From Sugiyamaella lignohabitans (lineage: Eukaryota > Ascomycota > Dipodascomycetes > Dipodascales > Trichomonascaceae): a DNA stretch of 64,000 nucleotides. The translations under genes and the position numbers were made by a program. The notes under the pieces are model-generated. The model was not told where the DNA came from, searched no databases, and was given only the letters and a program-made list of their open reading frames with translations. Below are positions 53,718-63,012 of this stretch, in pieces (position 1 is the stretch's first letter; each line of letters opens with the position of its first letter). The DNA lies in assembly GCF_001640025.1 (NCBI RefSeq), contig NC_031671.1, positions 310,001 through 374,000 on the forward strand, given 5' to 3'.

Positions 53718-54970
53718 CTAGAACTTTTTAGCTTCCATACCACTGGGAGGACTTACAGGTACTGGTGCCTTTTTGACATCTTCCCAGTTCGTGCTAAGTG
53801 TAGTACCACCACTTTCGGTATAACTCTTCAACATAGCTTTCCTAGTGTCGTCATCGGCATTTCCGTAAAGCTGCTTGAAAAAGTCATCCGGTTGCTGTTC
53901 TTCATCTCCAAGAGCCTCTGCAGCCATTTTTTCCCAGTTCTTTTCAAATGATGGTACAAGCGGTCGAGTGGAATTCGTAGTTGAGGCTTCAGAGGATGAA
54001 TTGCTGCTGTCTTTAGCTGTCTTCTCTAGAGCCGTCCTCATCTCATCCAAAGAAAGAGGCACCTTGTTATTAAGAGGGCGCTCTCCTTCGGGGCTTAGAA
54101 GAGTTGCCCATGATGTGTTGACTTTCTTGACGATGCCAAGCTCAATTTTGGTACTAAACACTTTGCAAGTGCTCTTGGATGGCTCGATTTCATGTGAAAA
54201 TGGGCCGATGTTGTACTCGTACAATTGGCCGCTAGCAAGCGGAAATTTTATAGTTGCAGATGATTCCGTGAATTCTACTGTGACATCCTCTTTGGGGGAG
54301 TTTTTTATGAAAATGGAAACGTCGCATTTATTGCCCATTTGGAACCAGTCGTGGCGGACTGTATCTGGTGCTGGATATTCTGGAGTACTGACACTAATGC
54401 CAGACTGCTTCTCTGGTTGAACATCAAGAGCCTTTTCGACCTCTTTTCGACCACTTTCATCATCTGACAGATCTTGTATCTTGGGAATATCTTGAATTGA
54501 CACAATAAGGTCGTCTTCGTCTTCCACGCTCTTCAGATGCGACTGAATCTTCATTTTCCAGATAGTTATTGATTTCTTCTCTGGAGACTTATCAGAGGCA
54601 TATTCATCAGCCAAGCCTATAGCATAAGCGGCATCTGAATACTTGGCTAATGAATTGAGTGCAATAGCCCGTCGTAATTGGCCCTCGGCAATAGCCTGTC
54701 TATTTCCTGCCTTGTGTGCCAAAGCAATCCCATATTCGGCAGCTGTTAACGAGCCTTGAGAGTCTTTCTGACGCTGTAAAATAACAGCCCTAATAATGTT
54801 AGGATTAGCTCATAGCTTTAAGGACTAATGAAATCTTACTTTTTGAGATAGGCCATATAACGAGATTTGTCTAAAGAGATGGCTCTATTTGAAAATTCCA
54901 GAGCAGCCTCATAATCCTTGGCTACAAGAGCTGCCTCACACTTTTGAATATAATCAGATGCGGTAGACAT
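53718..54970 (-). CDS. SGT1: Co-chaperone SGT1
   Basis: Two exons, 54840-54970 and 53718-54789, give 400 aa. The 50-nt intron has donor GTAAGA and a CTAAC branch only 8 nt before the TTATTAG acceptor. TPR repeats at the N-terminus (EAALVAKDYEAALEFSNRAI, AIALNSLAKYSDAAYAIG) precede a linker and the CS domain (RHDWFQMGNKCDVSIFIKN through KIELGIVKK). The SGS region near the C-terminus is EKNWEKMAAEALGDEEQQPD with DDFFKQLYGNADDDTRKAM. Sgt1 bridges Hsp90 and Skp1 in SCF and kinetochore assembly. All three domains are intact. Confidence 0.95.
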
Positions 54971-55585
54971 TGCTACTTTCCAAACTTAAAAGTCCTAAAT
55001 CCACAATAATGTTTCAATTGAGTAGTGGTATGAAGATATAATTTATGTCAGCTGTCAGATCAGCAGATCACATAAACATGGAACATTAACGAAGCACTAA
55101 ATGTGCATAAACTGCGTATAATGAGACTATTGGTGTCTATACCAAATGATTCTTGCCAAATGTCAATGTGAACGACGATATATAAATCAGGCCCTTCTTC
55201 CGACCATGCCTGACTAAAAATGTTATCAATTCCAACCGAAGAAATAGTCGTGATCATAGTTAGATCGACAGATCACGTGCCCAGTTCTACTCTCGATCCA
55301 GCTGGTTAGTAGCCATGGAGATATATCACGTTTTTCAATTAGTAGCCTAGCTCCCCCAAGAAAATCAGTCAAAGGTATATAGCTAGTGCATGTAATTCTA
55401 TTCATCGCTTAATCTAAAACAGCTCCTCTGATGATCAGGGTCCAATCTCTCATCGACTGATAAGCTTCTGCATATCATGTGATTATTCTGCAGCTGCCCG
55501 ATTTTTTTTTTTTGACAGGGTTTAAGATCAACAATTATTAACCGATAGATTCATCAGATTTCCGACTGGACCAAATATTTGCAAT
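54971..55585. other. Divergent SGT1-NOB1 intergenic region
   Basis: Shared promoter region. CACGTG at 55274-55279 and a T14 tract at about 55501-55514. No gene recognised. Confidence 0.45.
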
Positions 55586-57052
55586 ATGGCATCTATAAAT
55601 AGTCTGATTTTGGACGCTGGTCCTTTGCTTACACAGACATTTTCGGACCTTCATTCAAGGGCGGAGAAATTTTTCACAACACCCAGTGTGTACAACGAAA
55701 TTAAAGATGAGAGAGCCAGACAAAATCTGTTACTCTGGGGAGAGGAACTTGTCGTTCGTCAGCCAAAGCCTAGTTCCATCGCTGCAGTGAGCGAGTTCTC
55801 GAAGAAAACCGGTGACTATGCTGTTTTATCATCTACAGATATGCATATTCTTGCACTATGTTACGAGTTGGAAGTCGAATTAAATGGAGGAGACTGGAGA
55901 TTGCGAAAGGTTCCTGGTCAAAAGAATATAAATGGAGCCAAAGAAGTTAAGCATTCTGAGACCCAAAAATCCGAATCCACTGACTCTTCTGTCAGTAAAG
56001 TTAAGGAATCAAATGAACAAACAGCTGAGCCAGTGTCAGACCTGACTAAAACAGAATCAAAGAAAGAATCATCAGAAACAACAGCTACAGAGCCAGAGGC
56101 CAATCCTGAGGAAACAGAAGATGACGGATGGTCGGTTGTTGCAGCTAAACCTAGAAAGCAGAAAAAGGGTAAAAAGAGAAATGATTTATGGAGCAAACCT
56201 GCCCAAGTTCCCGTGATACCTTCAGAGCCAACTACCACTGATTCTGCTCAGCCTGAAAGTGAAGTAGATAATCAACAAATTACAGAAGCTACAGCTACAG
56301 AAGAATCTCAACCTCCTGCCGAAGAGAATGTTGAGACACAAGATTCATTTGTTGAGGAGATTATAGAAGAAGACTACGATGATGAGGATGCTGATGATTG
56401 GATCACCACTGAGAACCTTCAAGAGACGTTAGAAAAGGCTGGCGGTGATAAGCTGGAAAAAGTTGAAACCAAAACCATGAAAGCGGCCATGTCTACTGGC
56501 GATTTTGCTATGCAGAACGTTGCCCTTCAAATGGGATTGAATCTTGTCAACCCCACTAATGGAAAGCATATTAAACGGGTGAAAAACTATATGCTAAGAT
56601 GTCATGCATGTTTCAAATTAACTGCTTTTCCTAAAGATGGCCGTCCTCGTCAGTTCTGTCCTAGATGTGGTGGTGCTACATTATTAAGGTGTACAGTTCA
56701 AGTATCGGACAGTGGTAACATCCAAGTTTTTCTTAAGAAGAATATGCAATGGTCAAGTCGTGGAGACAAGTTCTCACTTCCTACACCCCAGAGCAGAAAT
56801 GCTCGTAAGCAAAGACACGAGTCGGATCCAATCCTTCTCAGAGAGGACCAGAAGGAATATCAAAAGGCCGTCAAGGATAGCATGTGGAAAAAGCGCCAAA
56901 ACGAGAAGTTGCTAGACGAATGGATCGGCACTGGCAGTGCTGACTCTGTCGGATCACCATTTGCTATCTCTGGTTACAAGCGAGATGCCACTAAGCATAC
57001 CGGAGTTCGCGTGGGCCGTGGTAGATATGTGAACGATTCCAAGCGAAAATAA
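55586..57052 (+). CDS. NOB1: NOB1 endonuclease, 20S pre-rRNA site D
   Basis: 488 aa, one exon. The N-terminal PIN domain has SLILDAGPLL (catalytic Asp), PSVYNEIKDERAR and STDMHILALCYELE. After a long charged disordered insert comes DDADDWITTENL, then MQNVALQMGLNLVNP and the zinc ribbon RCHACFKLTAFPKDGRPRQF with CPRCGG. C-terminal motifs are FLKKNMQWSSRGDKFSLP and GRGRYVNDSKRK-like. Nob1 cuts the 3' end of 18S rRNA in late cytoplasmic 40S maturation. Length and order match fungal Nob1. Confidence 0.96.
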   Translation: MASINSLILDAGPLLTQTFSDLHSRAEKFFTTPSVYNEIKDERARQNLLLWGEELVVRQPKPSSIAAVSEFSKKTGDYAVLSSTDMHILALCYELEVELNGGDWRLRKVPGQKNINGAKEVKHSETQKSESTDSSVSKVKESNEQTAEPVSDLTKTESKKESSETTATEPEANPEETEDDGWSVVAAKPRKQKKGKKRNDLWSKPAQVPVIPSEPTTTDSAQPESEVDNQQITEATATEESQPPAEENVETQDSFVEEIIEEDYDDEDADDWITTENLQETLEKAGGDKLEKVETKTMKAAMSTGDFAMQNVALQMGLNLVNPTNGKHIKRVKNYMLRCHACFKLTAFPKDGRPRQFCPRCGGATLLRCTVQVSDSGNIQVFLKKNMQWSSRGDKFSLPTPQSRNARKQRHESDPILLREDQKEYQKAVKDSMWKKRQNEKLLDEWIGTGSADSVGSPFAISGYKRDATKHTGVRVGRGRYVNDSKRK

Positions 57053-57208
57053 TTTCAGTTGCTCTCCTGCTGTTGCTCATAGCGGATTCCACTTTCTTTG
57101 GAGATAAGTTATTTTATGTGGCCCCTGTCGGCCCTTATATTGTAGAAAAATGTATAAATGATAGAAGACTTTCCAATGTCCAAACTCAGTACTTGGGTCC
57201 GGGGTCGT

Positions 57209-57346
57209 GCCTCCGGCGGCTGGGGCTCCGCCCCAGACCCTGGTTGCTCCTCTCGCTGCGCTCGAGTCGTTCAGAATACGTACCCAGACATCTCGTGCGA
57301 AGTAGGAGCAACCAGAGCTTGGGGCGGAGCTCCAGTCGCCGGAGGC
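57209..57346. repeat. GC-rich palindromic element, copy H (two-armed, reversed core)
   Basis: 138 bp. Both arms have loop TCC and the same TGGTTGCTCC segment. The core is in the reversed orientation (TCGTTCAGAATACG, CCCAGACATCTCGTGCG). It is the first of five copies between NOB1 and RSR1, 156 bp past the NOB1 stop. Confidence 0.94.
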
Positions 57347-58359
57347 AGGACTGTACCCCCATCGCCGGACCCAAGTCTGGAGTTTTGGCCGGTCGCAAGT
57401 GCGTGTATCAAGAACACCGGGTAATAATGCAATACTGGTATAAAGTATGAAATTTATATGTTCGTTCAACTGCCGATATCCGCGTTTTGTAGGATTAACA
57501 CCGGGTAACACCTGATGGCACCAATCGCACTTTAATATTGTCCGTTTGTAGCCAACAGTTTGAGTGGATTCGTGCAATAAAATGCTCAGGATAATTATCT
57601 ATAATGAACCCGCAAGCTTATTAAGTTCAGCTAGTACTTCTGCCTGGTCATATGGCTGTGGCGTAGCCCGGGGTCTAGAATCAGCTTAAAGTCGAATATC
57701 TACAGATGGTTGAATACAAGTAGTACGTCACTTCAAGGATTCAGGGTAAAGCTCCTGAAATAGTCTTCCCAAGATGGGCTTATCAAACCACGCTCTCTAG
57801 CTATCGTTTTCAACAAACATTAGTCCAGTCGCATGAAGTCTTCGGATTGACATTATTTCCATACACTGTAACCGAACTATTACCCGGTGTTCTGAGCACC
57901 CATATGTATTTTGAACGCCGGGTAATCTAAACGCCTTCATATCACACACTAATTCTGACCCTTCCAGCAAACATCAAATGTAATAAACTGTTCTAGATAA
58001 ACATAATTACTTGTATCTCCAGCTGATGGCTCCCAACTAGTATTTTTGTCTAGTTGCACAGGTTTTCAGGCTCATTGAGATACAAGTGTGCAGATGGTAG
58101 AACAAGACTTCAGAATCAGCTCTCCCGACTGATATTCGCTGGTTTTACGGCATTCCAACTCGCGAGTAATGACATTACCCCTTTTTTTTCATTCTCGCTC
58201 AAATCTCATCACCAGACGCTCTACGAACCACATTTCCTCCAGCCTTCTTTAGCTACTTTTCCTTATTCCTTCCTGTTTCTAAATCTCCTCCATTCACTTA
58301 ACCCTTGGCTCTTAGCTTACTCTTAACGAAGAATCACCTTCTGCCACTGAACGGACTGT
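57347..58359. other. Gene-free region with Reb1-type sites
   Basis: About 1 kb without a supported gene. Four CCGGGTAA sites lie here (see separate entry). The right end is pyrimidine-rich before repeat copy I; a 90-codon frame at 58054-58326 is not supported. Confidence 0.5.
57417..57926. promoter_or_regulatory. Cluster of four Reb1-type sites
   Basis: CCGGGTAAT at 57417-57425, CCGGGTAAC at 57501-57509, TTACCCGG at 57890-57897 and CCGGGTAAT at 57918-57926. The first two and the last are preceded by AACAC or AACG. CCGGGTAA is the Reb1 core; Reb1 clears nucleosomes and blocks polymerases. Function here is inferred. Confidence 0.5.
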
Positions 58360-58520
58360 GCCTCCGGCGGCTGGGGCTCCGCCCCAGACCCCGCGGCTCC
58401 TCTCGCTGCGCTGGAGTCGGGCTTGGCGGATGAGCACCAGCCGAAACACACCCACGCCCGACGCCGCTCTGCGAAGCGAAGCACAACGGGGTCTGGGGCA
58501 GCGCCCCAGCCGCCGGAGGC
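58360..58520. repeat. GC-rich palindromic element, copy I (two-armed, diverged core)
   Basis: 161 bp. The left arm has loop TCC; the right arm has GCT on the same reading and lacks the GGAGC step. The core is altered and longer than usual (CGGGCTTGGCGGATGAGCACC). Confidence 0.92.
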
Positions 58521-59019
58521 CAACCCAACCCAACCCCCGCCGACCAGGCCCTGTTTACATTAGCGTTTGCAGGCCACATTCTTCGCGGTATATTTTCGGA
58601 GATGCCCGTGCAGATCTAAACAGAGGAGCGGTGCGTTTTGACAGGAGCGTCTGAAGACGCGATGGCGGGCCACTGCACAGGACCGAAGCCCTTTGTGCGG
58701 GAGGACCCAGCGGAGCTGCGAGGCAGCACGCCCTCACTGCTTTCCAAACGCGACTGGTGTTTAATAAAAAACGGCCGCACCAAGCACCAGGTCTAACTCG
58801 GGTCTGTACAGAAAACACGGACTCTCACTCTCCCGCCAGGCAGCAAACCGCGCTGGTTCGTGTACTTCCAGTGAGTCTGAGACATCGGCGCACTGTTCAC
58901 GGGAACGACTGCTGGCCTCACCAACGGATCCAGCGGTCAATCTCAGATCGATTCATCCCCGAACGACAATCGGCCACATCCGATCCCCGATGTCGTGCTT
59001 GGACGGGGTCGGGTGTTCT
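58521..59019. other. GC-rich gene-free segment
   Basis: About 500 bp, more GC-rich than most intergenic DNA here, between copies I and J. Overlapping frames on both strands have no recognisable protein. I see no tRNA, snRNA or 5S features, but a structured RNA is not excluded. Confidence 0.35.
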
Positions 59020-59157
59020 GCCTCCGGCGGCTGGGGCTCCGCCCCAGACCTTGGTTGCTCCTGCTTCGCAGGAGTTTGCTGGGACTGTCGACGGAAACGA
59101 CTCGAGCGTAGCGAGAGGAGCAGGGGGGTCTGGGGCGCAGCCCCAGCCGCCGGAGGC
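59020..59157. repeat. GC-rich palindromic element, copy J (full-length, forward core)
   Basis: 138 bp and the clearest full copy. Left arm with loop TCC, then CTCCTGCTTCGCAGGAG, core TTTGCTGGGACTGTCGACG and AACGACTCGAGCGTAGCGAG, right arm with a different loop (TGC). The palindrome extends a few bases outward (GGTG / CACC). Confidence 0.95.
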
Positions 59158-60002
59158 AGCACCCCCTGAAAGCGCCAGTTTGGACTGGCGCGGCCGCTGC
59201 AAGGGAGATGGTTTCCCGGATATAGCCATGTAGATCATTTCATTTATCCCAGTAAAAAGTGCCTTCCCGTGCCGCTGTGGCTCTAGAAATCATCACAAAT
59301 GAATCATAATTTACACCGAAATGATCTGGCCCTGGCCATGTCTCAATTGCATCTTCCGTTCCCCCGTTGCCGGAGATCAAATATGATCAAACCCCGTTAT
59401 AATGATCGTCACCTCCAGCAGTTTTATCCTGCATGGTCAGACCTGGTTTGCATGTAATCAGTCAAGCTGCCCCGGCTGGCTGGCTAGCTGGCCGGCTGGC
59501 TGCTGCTGCTGCTCCATCAGATGCTACTAGTCACACCCTCACTCACTTACTCACTCACTCAGGCCATCAGAGAGTTGTTGTGACTGCACGGTCCAATGAC
59601 ACGGGCAGCAACCAAAACCAACTTTGGCCGTGTCACGAGTCACCCGCCAGCCGATGGGATCTTGGCCAAATAATATTATGGGACCGCACAGACGACTAGC
59701 GGCCCTTGTATCGCTAGTGTCAGCTGGCGTCGCTAGCATCGGCTGGCGTATTCGGGTGTGTTCTGGCGTTAGTTTGTTTACAAATGGGGCCTATTTTTCA
59801 AGCGACCACCAGCACTCTGCCAGCACCATCACAAGAGCAGCAGCAGCAGCAGCAGCCCACCAGCGATCAGGTCAATATATTTACCCAACTGGGCCAAACC
59901 AGACGGTCGGTCCATGCAGGTAAATAGAAACTAAAGCCGCTAGCACCTGCGCCATGCCAATTTAGTTTATTTAATTAAATTCCAAGGGGGTAGGGGGCAT
60001 CT
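59158..60002. other. Gene-free region with microsatellites
   Basis: Simple repeats: GGCT/CTG units at 59474-59511, TCAC units at 59531-59570, and (CAG)n at 59836-59856. Two direct copies of about 18 bp (CGCTAGTGTCAGCTGGCG, CGCTAGCATCGGCTGGCG) lie at about 59711-59750. No supported gene. Confidence 0.6.
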
Positions 60003-60140
60003 GGCTCCGTCAGCTGGGGTCTCTGCTCCAGACCCCGTAGCTCCTACTCCGCAGGAGTTGACTGGGACCGTGGACCTTAACGACTCGAGCGCAGCGAGAG
60101 GAGCAGCGGGGTCTGGGGCGGAGCCCCAGCCGCCGGAGGC
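60003..60140. repeat. GC-rich palindromic element, copy K (full-length, decayed left arm)
   Basis: 138 bp. The left arm is mutated (GCTCCGTCAGCTGGGG, hairpin disrupted), while the core (GTTGACTGGGACCGTGGAC) and right arm are intact. Confidence 0.93.
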
Positions 60141-60524
60141 CGAGTCCCGGACCCCTGATCTCAGATCTCAGATCTGAGATGGACTATCGGTTCAAAGCAG
60201 CAAAAGAACAACAAACGATGAGCGAGGCCTATGATCATCGACCGAGGAAAACACGGAGATAAAAAAAAAACTCTTCGCAAGAATGGGTGCTCCGCTTCTG
60301 GAGCGTGGTCGGTCGGTCGACCGCAAAAAATGAAAAATGAAAAATAATTAAAAAAAATAAAAGTAAACAAAAACAAAAATAAACAGAACCCACCCACCCT
60401 CGCGGTTCTCACACCACTCATTTTCCCCCCTGAGAAACTGTTGTTTATTTCCCAATTAGTCTCACCACCAGCCGTGTCGCGGGCCCATGCCGCTTGGACC
60501 CACTCACGGTCTGGGGAGGGGTCT
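60141..60524. other. Gene-free spacer between copies K and L
   Basis: Contains CTCAGATCTCAGATCTGAG (short direct and inverted repeats at about 60160-60178) and an A-rich tract near 60320-60390. No gene recognised. Confidence 0.45.
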
Positions 60525-60661
60525 GCCTCCGGCGGCTGGAGCTCTGCCCCAGACCCCGTGGCTCCTGCGAAGCAGGAGTTGGCTGGGACCGTCGACGTGG
60601 ACGACTCGAGCGGAGCGAGAGGAGCCACGGGGTCTGGGGCAGAGCCCCAGCCGCCGGAGGC
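60525..60661. repeat. GC-rich palindromic element, copy L (full-length, forward core)
   Basis: 137 bp. Both arms share loop TCT and the GTGGCTCC segment. Core TTGGCTGGGACCGTCGACG and ACGACTCGAGCGGAGCGAG. The outermost copy of the RSR1 upstream cluster. Confidence 0.95.
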
Positions 60662-61590
60662 AATCCCCCCGACCGGTGCAACCCCGACCCCCCTGAACTG
60701 CAGCCAGCCACGTCTGCACGGTGCGGCAGGAAACACGAAACACGTAGGACCAAAGCGGCAGAAAAAACAAACAGGGCTGCTGCTGAGGTGCGCTGGTGCT
60801 GCTGTTGTAGGTAAATAAAAGAAAATAAATAATAAAAGCGACTGGTACCGCACCATCATTAAAATACAGCTTCTTTTGACCAGTGGTTTAATTTTTTTTT
60901 TCTGTTGTTGATTTCATTTTTTATTTTCTGTTTTTCTTGTCTTCAACTTGACTTTTTGATTTTTCGGTTTGGGTATTTTTAATTCCAAAATAAAAAAAGA
61001 CTGTTTCTCGTCAAACGACTTGGTTGGCGGTGTGTGGCTCTCTTATTTTATTATTTTTTTCTATTGTTTCACCTTTGATCACACTGGTGAAAAGCTGCTT
61101 ATCGACTCACACACATCAGCATAGTTTTTTGAGTTTATCCCTATTTTACCCCCTATTTTTCACCACCCGGCACCAGCCATTTCTCCTGATAGTTATCCCT
61201 TTTTATTTCAGATCAGATTCTTTTTCTTTTAGTTCTGGTTCTGGTTTTGTTTCTCTAAATCGTGCACTTGACCAACTGAAAAATCAAACGTGGTTGAACT
61301 TGACAATTGCTGGTAAATTTTCAATTCAGTCTGTGGCTATTTTTCAATTTCACGGTGCTGAAATCTAAATTAAAAAAATATCACCAAATCTGCATATTCA
61401 CCGGTTTACGTTTATTTACGTCTATTTATATCTGAACTCAGTTCGATTGGCGGGTACTCAAGCTGGCTTGACTGTTCAATTGACTTTTGATTTCGTCTCT
61501 TTGATACTGTTTGTTTTTTGATTTTATTTCATTTCATTTCATTTGATTTGATTTGTTCGTTTATTTGACTTCTAACTCGATCCTTTCGCG
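60662..61590. other. RSR1 upstream/leader region
   Basis: Very pyrimidine-rich plus strand with T-runs and an (ATTTC)n/(ATTTG)n tract at 61521-61555 just before the ATG. A 114-codon frame at 61024-61368 is low complexity and not credible. It probably holds the RSR1 promoter and a long leader. Confidence 0.5.
61521..61555. repeat. (ATTTC)n/(ATTTG)n tract before RSR1
   Basis: Tandem five-base units directly upstream of the RSR1 start codon. Confidence 0.75.
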
Positions 61591-62541
61591 ATGAGAGACT
61601 ATAAAGTAGTGGTTCTAGGAGCCGGCGGTGTAGGCAAGTCGGCACTGACTGTGCAATTCGTTCAAGGCGTGTATCTTGAGTCCTACGATCCGACTATTGA
61701 AGATTCATACCGAAAACAGTGTTTGATTGATAACCGATCATGTACTTTGGAAATTCTTGACTCGGCAGGAGTCGAGCAGTTCACTGCTATGAGAGAACTG
61801 TATATTAAAAACGGCGAGGGGTTTATTCTCGTGTACTCGGTGACGAATGAATCCTCTTTACAGGAGCTGTTGGAGCTACGAGAACAAGTCATCCGAATTA
61901 AAGACAATGCCAATGTGCCGATTGTGCTGGTAGGAAACAAATGTGATCTGATGGACGACCGCGTGGTGCCTGCCAAGGTCGGTGTTCAAGTGGCCGATTC
62001 ATGGGGTAAAGTGCCGTTTTACGAGACCTCGGCCAAGTACCGGTTGAATGTTGAAGAAGTATTTGTGGATCTTGTTCGCCAGATCATGCGTCGCGACTCA
62101 GGATTCGGTTCATCTTTAGGTATGCGCCAAGGCAGCATTGACGAATCAACCAAGAAATATATTCTCGGTCACGGACATAATAACTCGTCGAATTCACACT
62201 ATTATTCATCACACGGCCGCCAGTTGTCTCATAACGGATCCAACAATGCATCATCCGTGGCACTGGCCGCCGCTACTCATACCGCGTCAAACTCGACTTC
62301 GAGCACTTTTTCGTCGCGATCCAACTCACACACCCAAACACACTCGGCTGCCTCACTCGAAGGTTTTGACCACGCATTCCTCACCACCGACCCGGCCGCT
62401 AAATCCACCCGAAACAAGCTCCTGCGACACAAACCCAGCAACCGCAAGCTCTCTGGAAAGGCCTCAACCCTCTCCCTACGGCGCAACCACGCCAACCCTG
62501 CCTCGGCAGGCCAAAAAGACAAGGACTGCCTGATTATGTAG
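61591..62541 (+). CDS. RSR1: Ras-like GTPase Rsr1/Bud1
   Basis: 316 aa, one exon. A complete Ras fold: [17 protein letters not shown] (G1), YDPTIEDSY effector region as in Rap/Rsr1, LDSAGVEQF (G3, with Val where Ras has Gln-Glu spacing shifted), VLVGNKCDL and ETSAK. The C-terminal 140 residues are Ser/Asn/His-rich, then basic ([15 protein letters not shown]) and end in the CAAX box CLIM for prenylation. Rsr1 transmits the bud-site landmark to Cdc42/Cdc24 at the plasma membrane. A CTG codon at the conserved Leu of KSAL shows the standard genetic code. Confidence 0.95.
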   Translation: MRDYKVVVLGAGGVGKSALTVQFVQGVYLESYDPTIEDSYRKQCLIDNRSCTLEILDSAGVEQFTAMRELYIKNGEGFILVYSVTNESSLQELLELREQVIRIKDNANVPIVLVGNKCDLMDDRVVPAKVGVQVADSWGKVPFYETSAKYRLNVEEVFVDLVRQIMRRDSGFGSSLGMRQGSIDESTKKYILGHGHNNSSNSHYYSSHGRQLSHNGSNNASSVALAAATHTASNSTSSTFSSRSNSHTQTHSAASLEGFDHAFLTTDPAAKSTRNKLLRHKPSNRKLSGKASTLSLRRNHANPASAGQKDKDCLIM

Positions 62542-62599
62542 CCTGTACCCTCACTCCCTAATGCCATTGATGACCCCTGACCCCTTAACGTGGCCTGCT

Positions 62600-62659
62600 G
62601 CCTCCGGCGGCTGGGGCTCCGCCCCAGACCCCGCTGCTCCTCTCGCTTCGCTCGAGTCG
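62600..62659. repeat. GC-rich palindromic element, copy M left arm
   Basis: 60-bp arm with loop TCC, 58 bp after the RSR1 stop. Core-like sequence continues (GTTACGTCTACGGTCCCTGG, AATCTCCTACGAA) to about 62705, followed by a degenerate trace of a right arm (TATGGTCTGG). Confidence 0.93.
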
Positions 62660-62925
62660 TTACGTCTACGGTCCCTGGAATCTCCTACGAACTATGGTCT
62701 GGATCCCAATGAGTTGTGACAGGATACAAGTCTCAGAAAAAGTGGACTTGAGATGTATGAGTGGCTCTGGTTCTCGAGGGTATCTCTTCGGGAATACGGG
62801 ATTTTCTCAACCTGTTCCGAATCAGGAGCAGCCATGGACTGTATCCGTTTAGGATTAGAAAGTGCCATTTGGAACTGGAGAAGTTTCTCGAGGAAAGCAC
62901 TTAACGAGCACGAGGTTTTCACAAT
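62660..62925. other. Unique sequence enclosed by copy M arms
   Basis: About 220 bp of ordinary, non-repetitive sequence lies between the left and right arms. Either two truncated elements sit side by side, or one element carries captured DNA. A 76-codon minus-strand frame (62692-62922) is not supported. Confidence 0.5.
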
Positions 62926-62980
62926 CTCCTGCGAAGCAGGAGCAACCAGGGTCTGGGGCGGAGCCCCAGCCGCCGGAGGC
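62926..62980. repeat. GC-rich palindromic element, copy M right arm
   Basis: 55 bp, TCTCCTGCGAAGCAGGAGC through CCGCCGGAGGC, loop TCC as in the left arm. Its outer end is 32 bp from the convergent MCC2 stop codon. Confidence 0.92.
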
Positions 62981-63012
62981 AGCGTGATACCGTAGAAGAA
63001 GCTTTTGTTAGA

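Noticed and set aside
58521..59019. Candidate SRP or RNase P/MRP RNA in the GC-rich segment
   Set aside because: Short resemblances (ACAGAAAA, CCAGGTC) only; conserved cores are not in the required order.
58918..59238. Overlapping 106- and 158-codon frames around repeat copy J
   Set aside because: Open frame is due to the stop-free repeat arms; both strands are open at once.
60161..60859. 232-codon minus-strand frame
   Set aside because: Runs through repeat copy L and A/T-rich simple sequence; it has the ASGGWGSAPDP repeat-translation signature.
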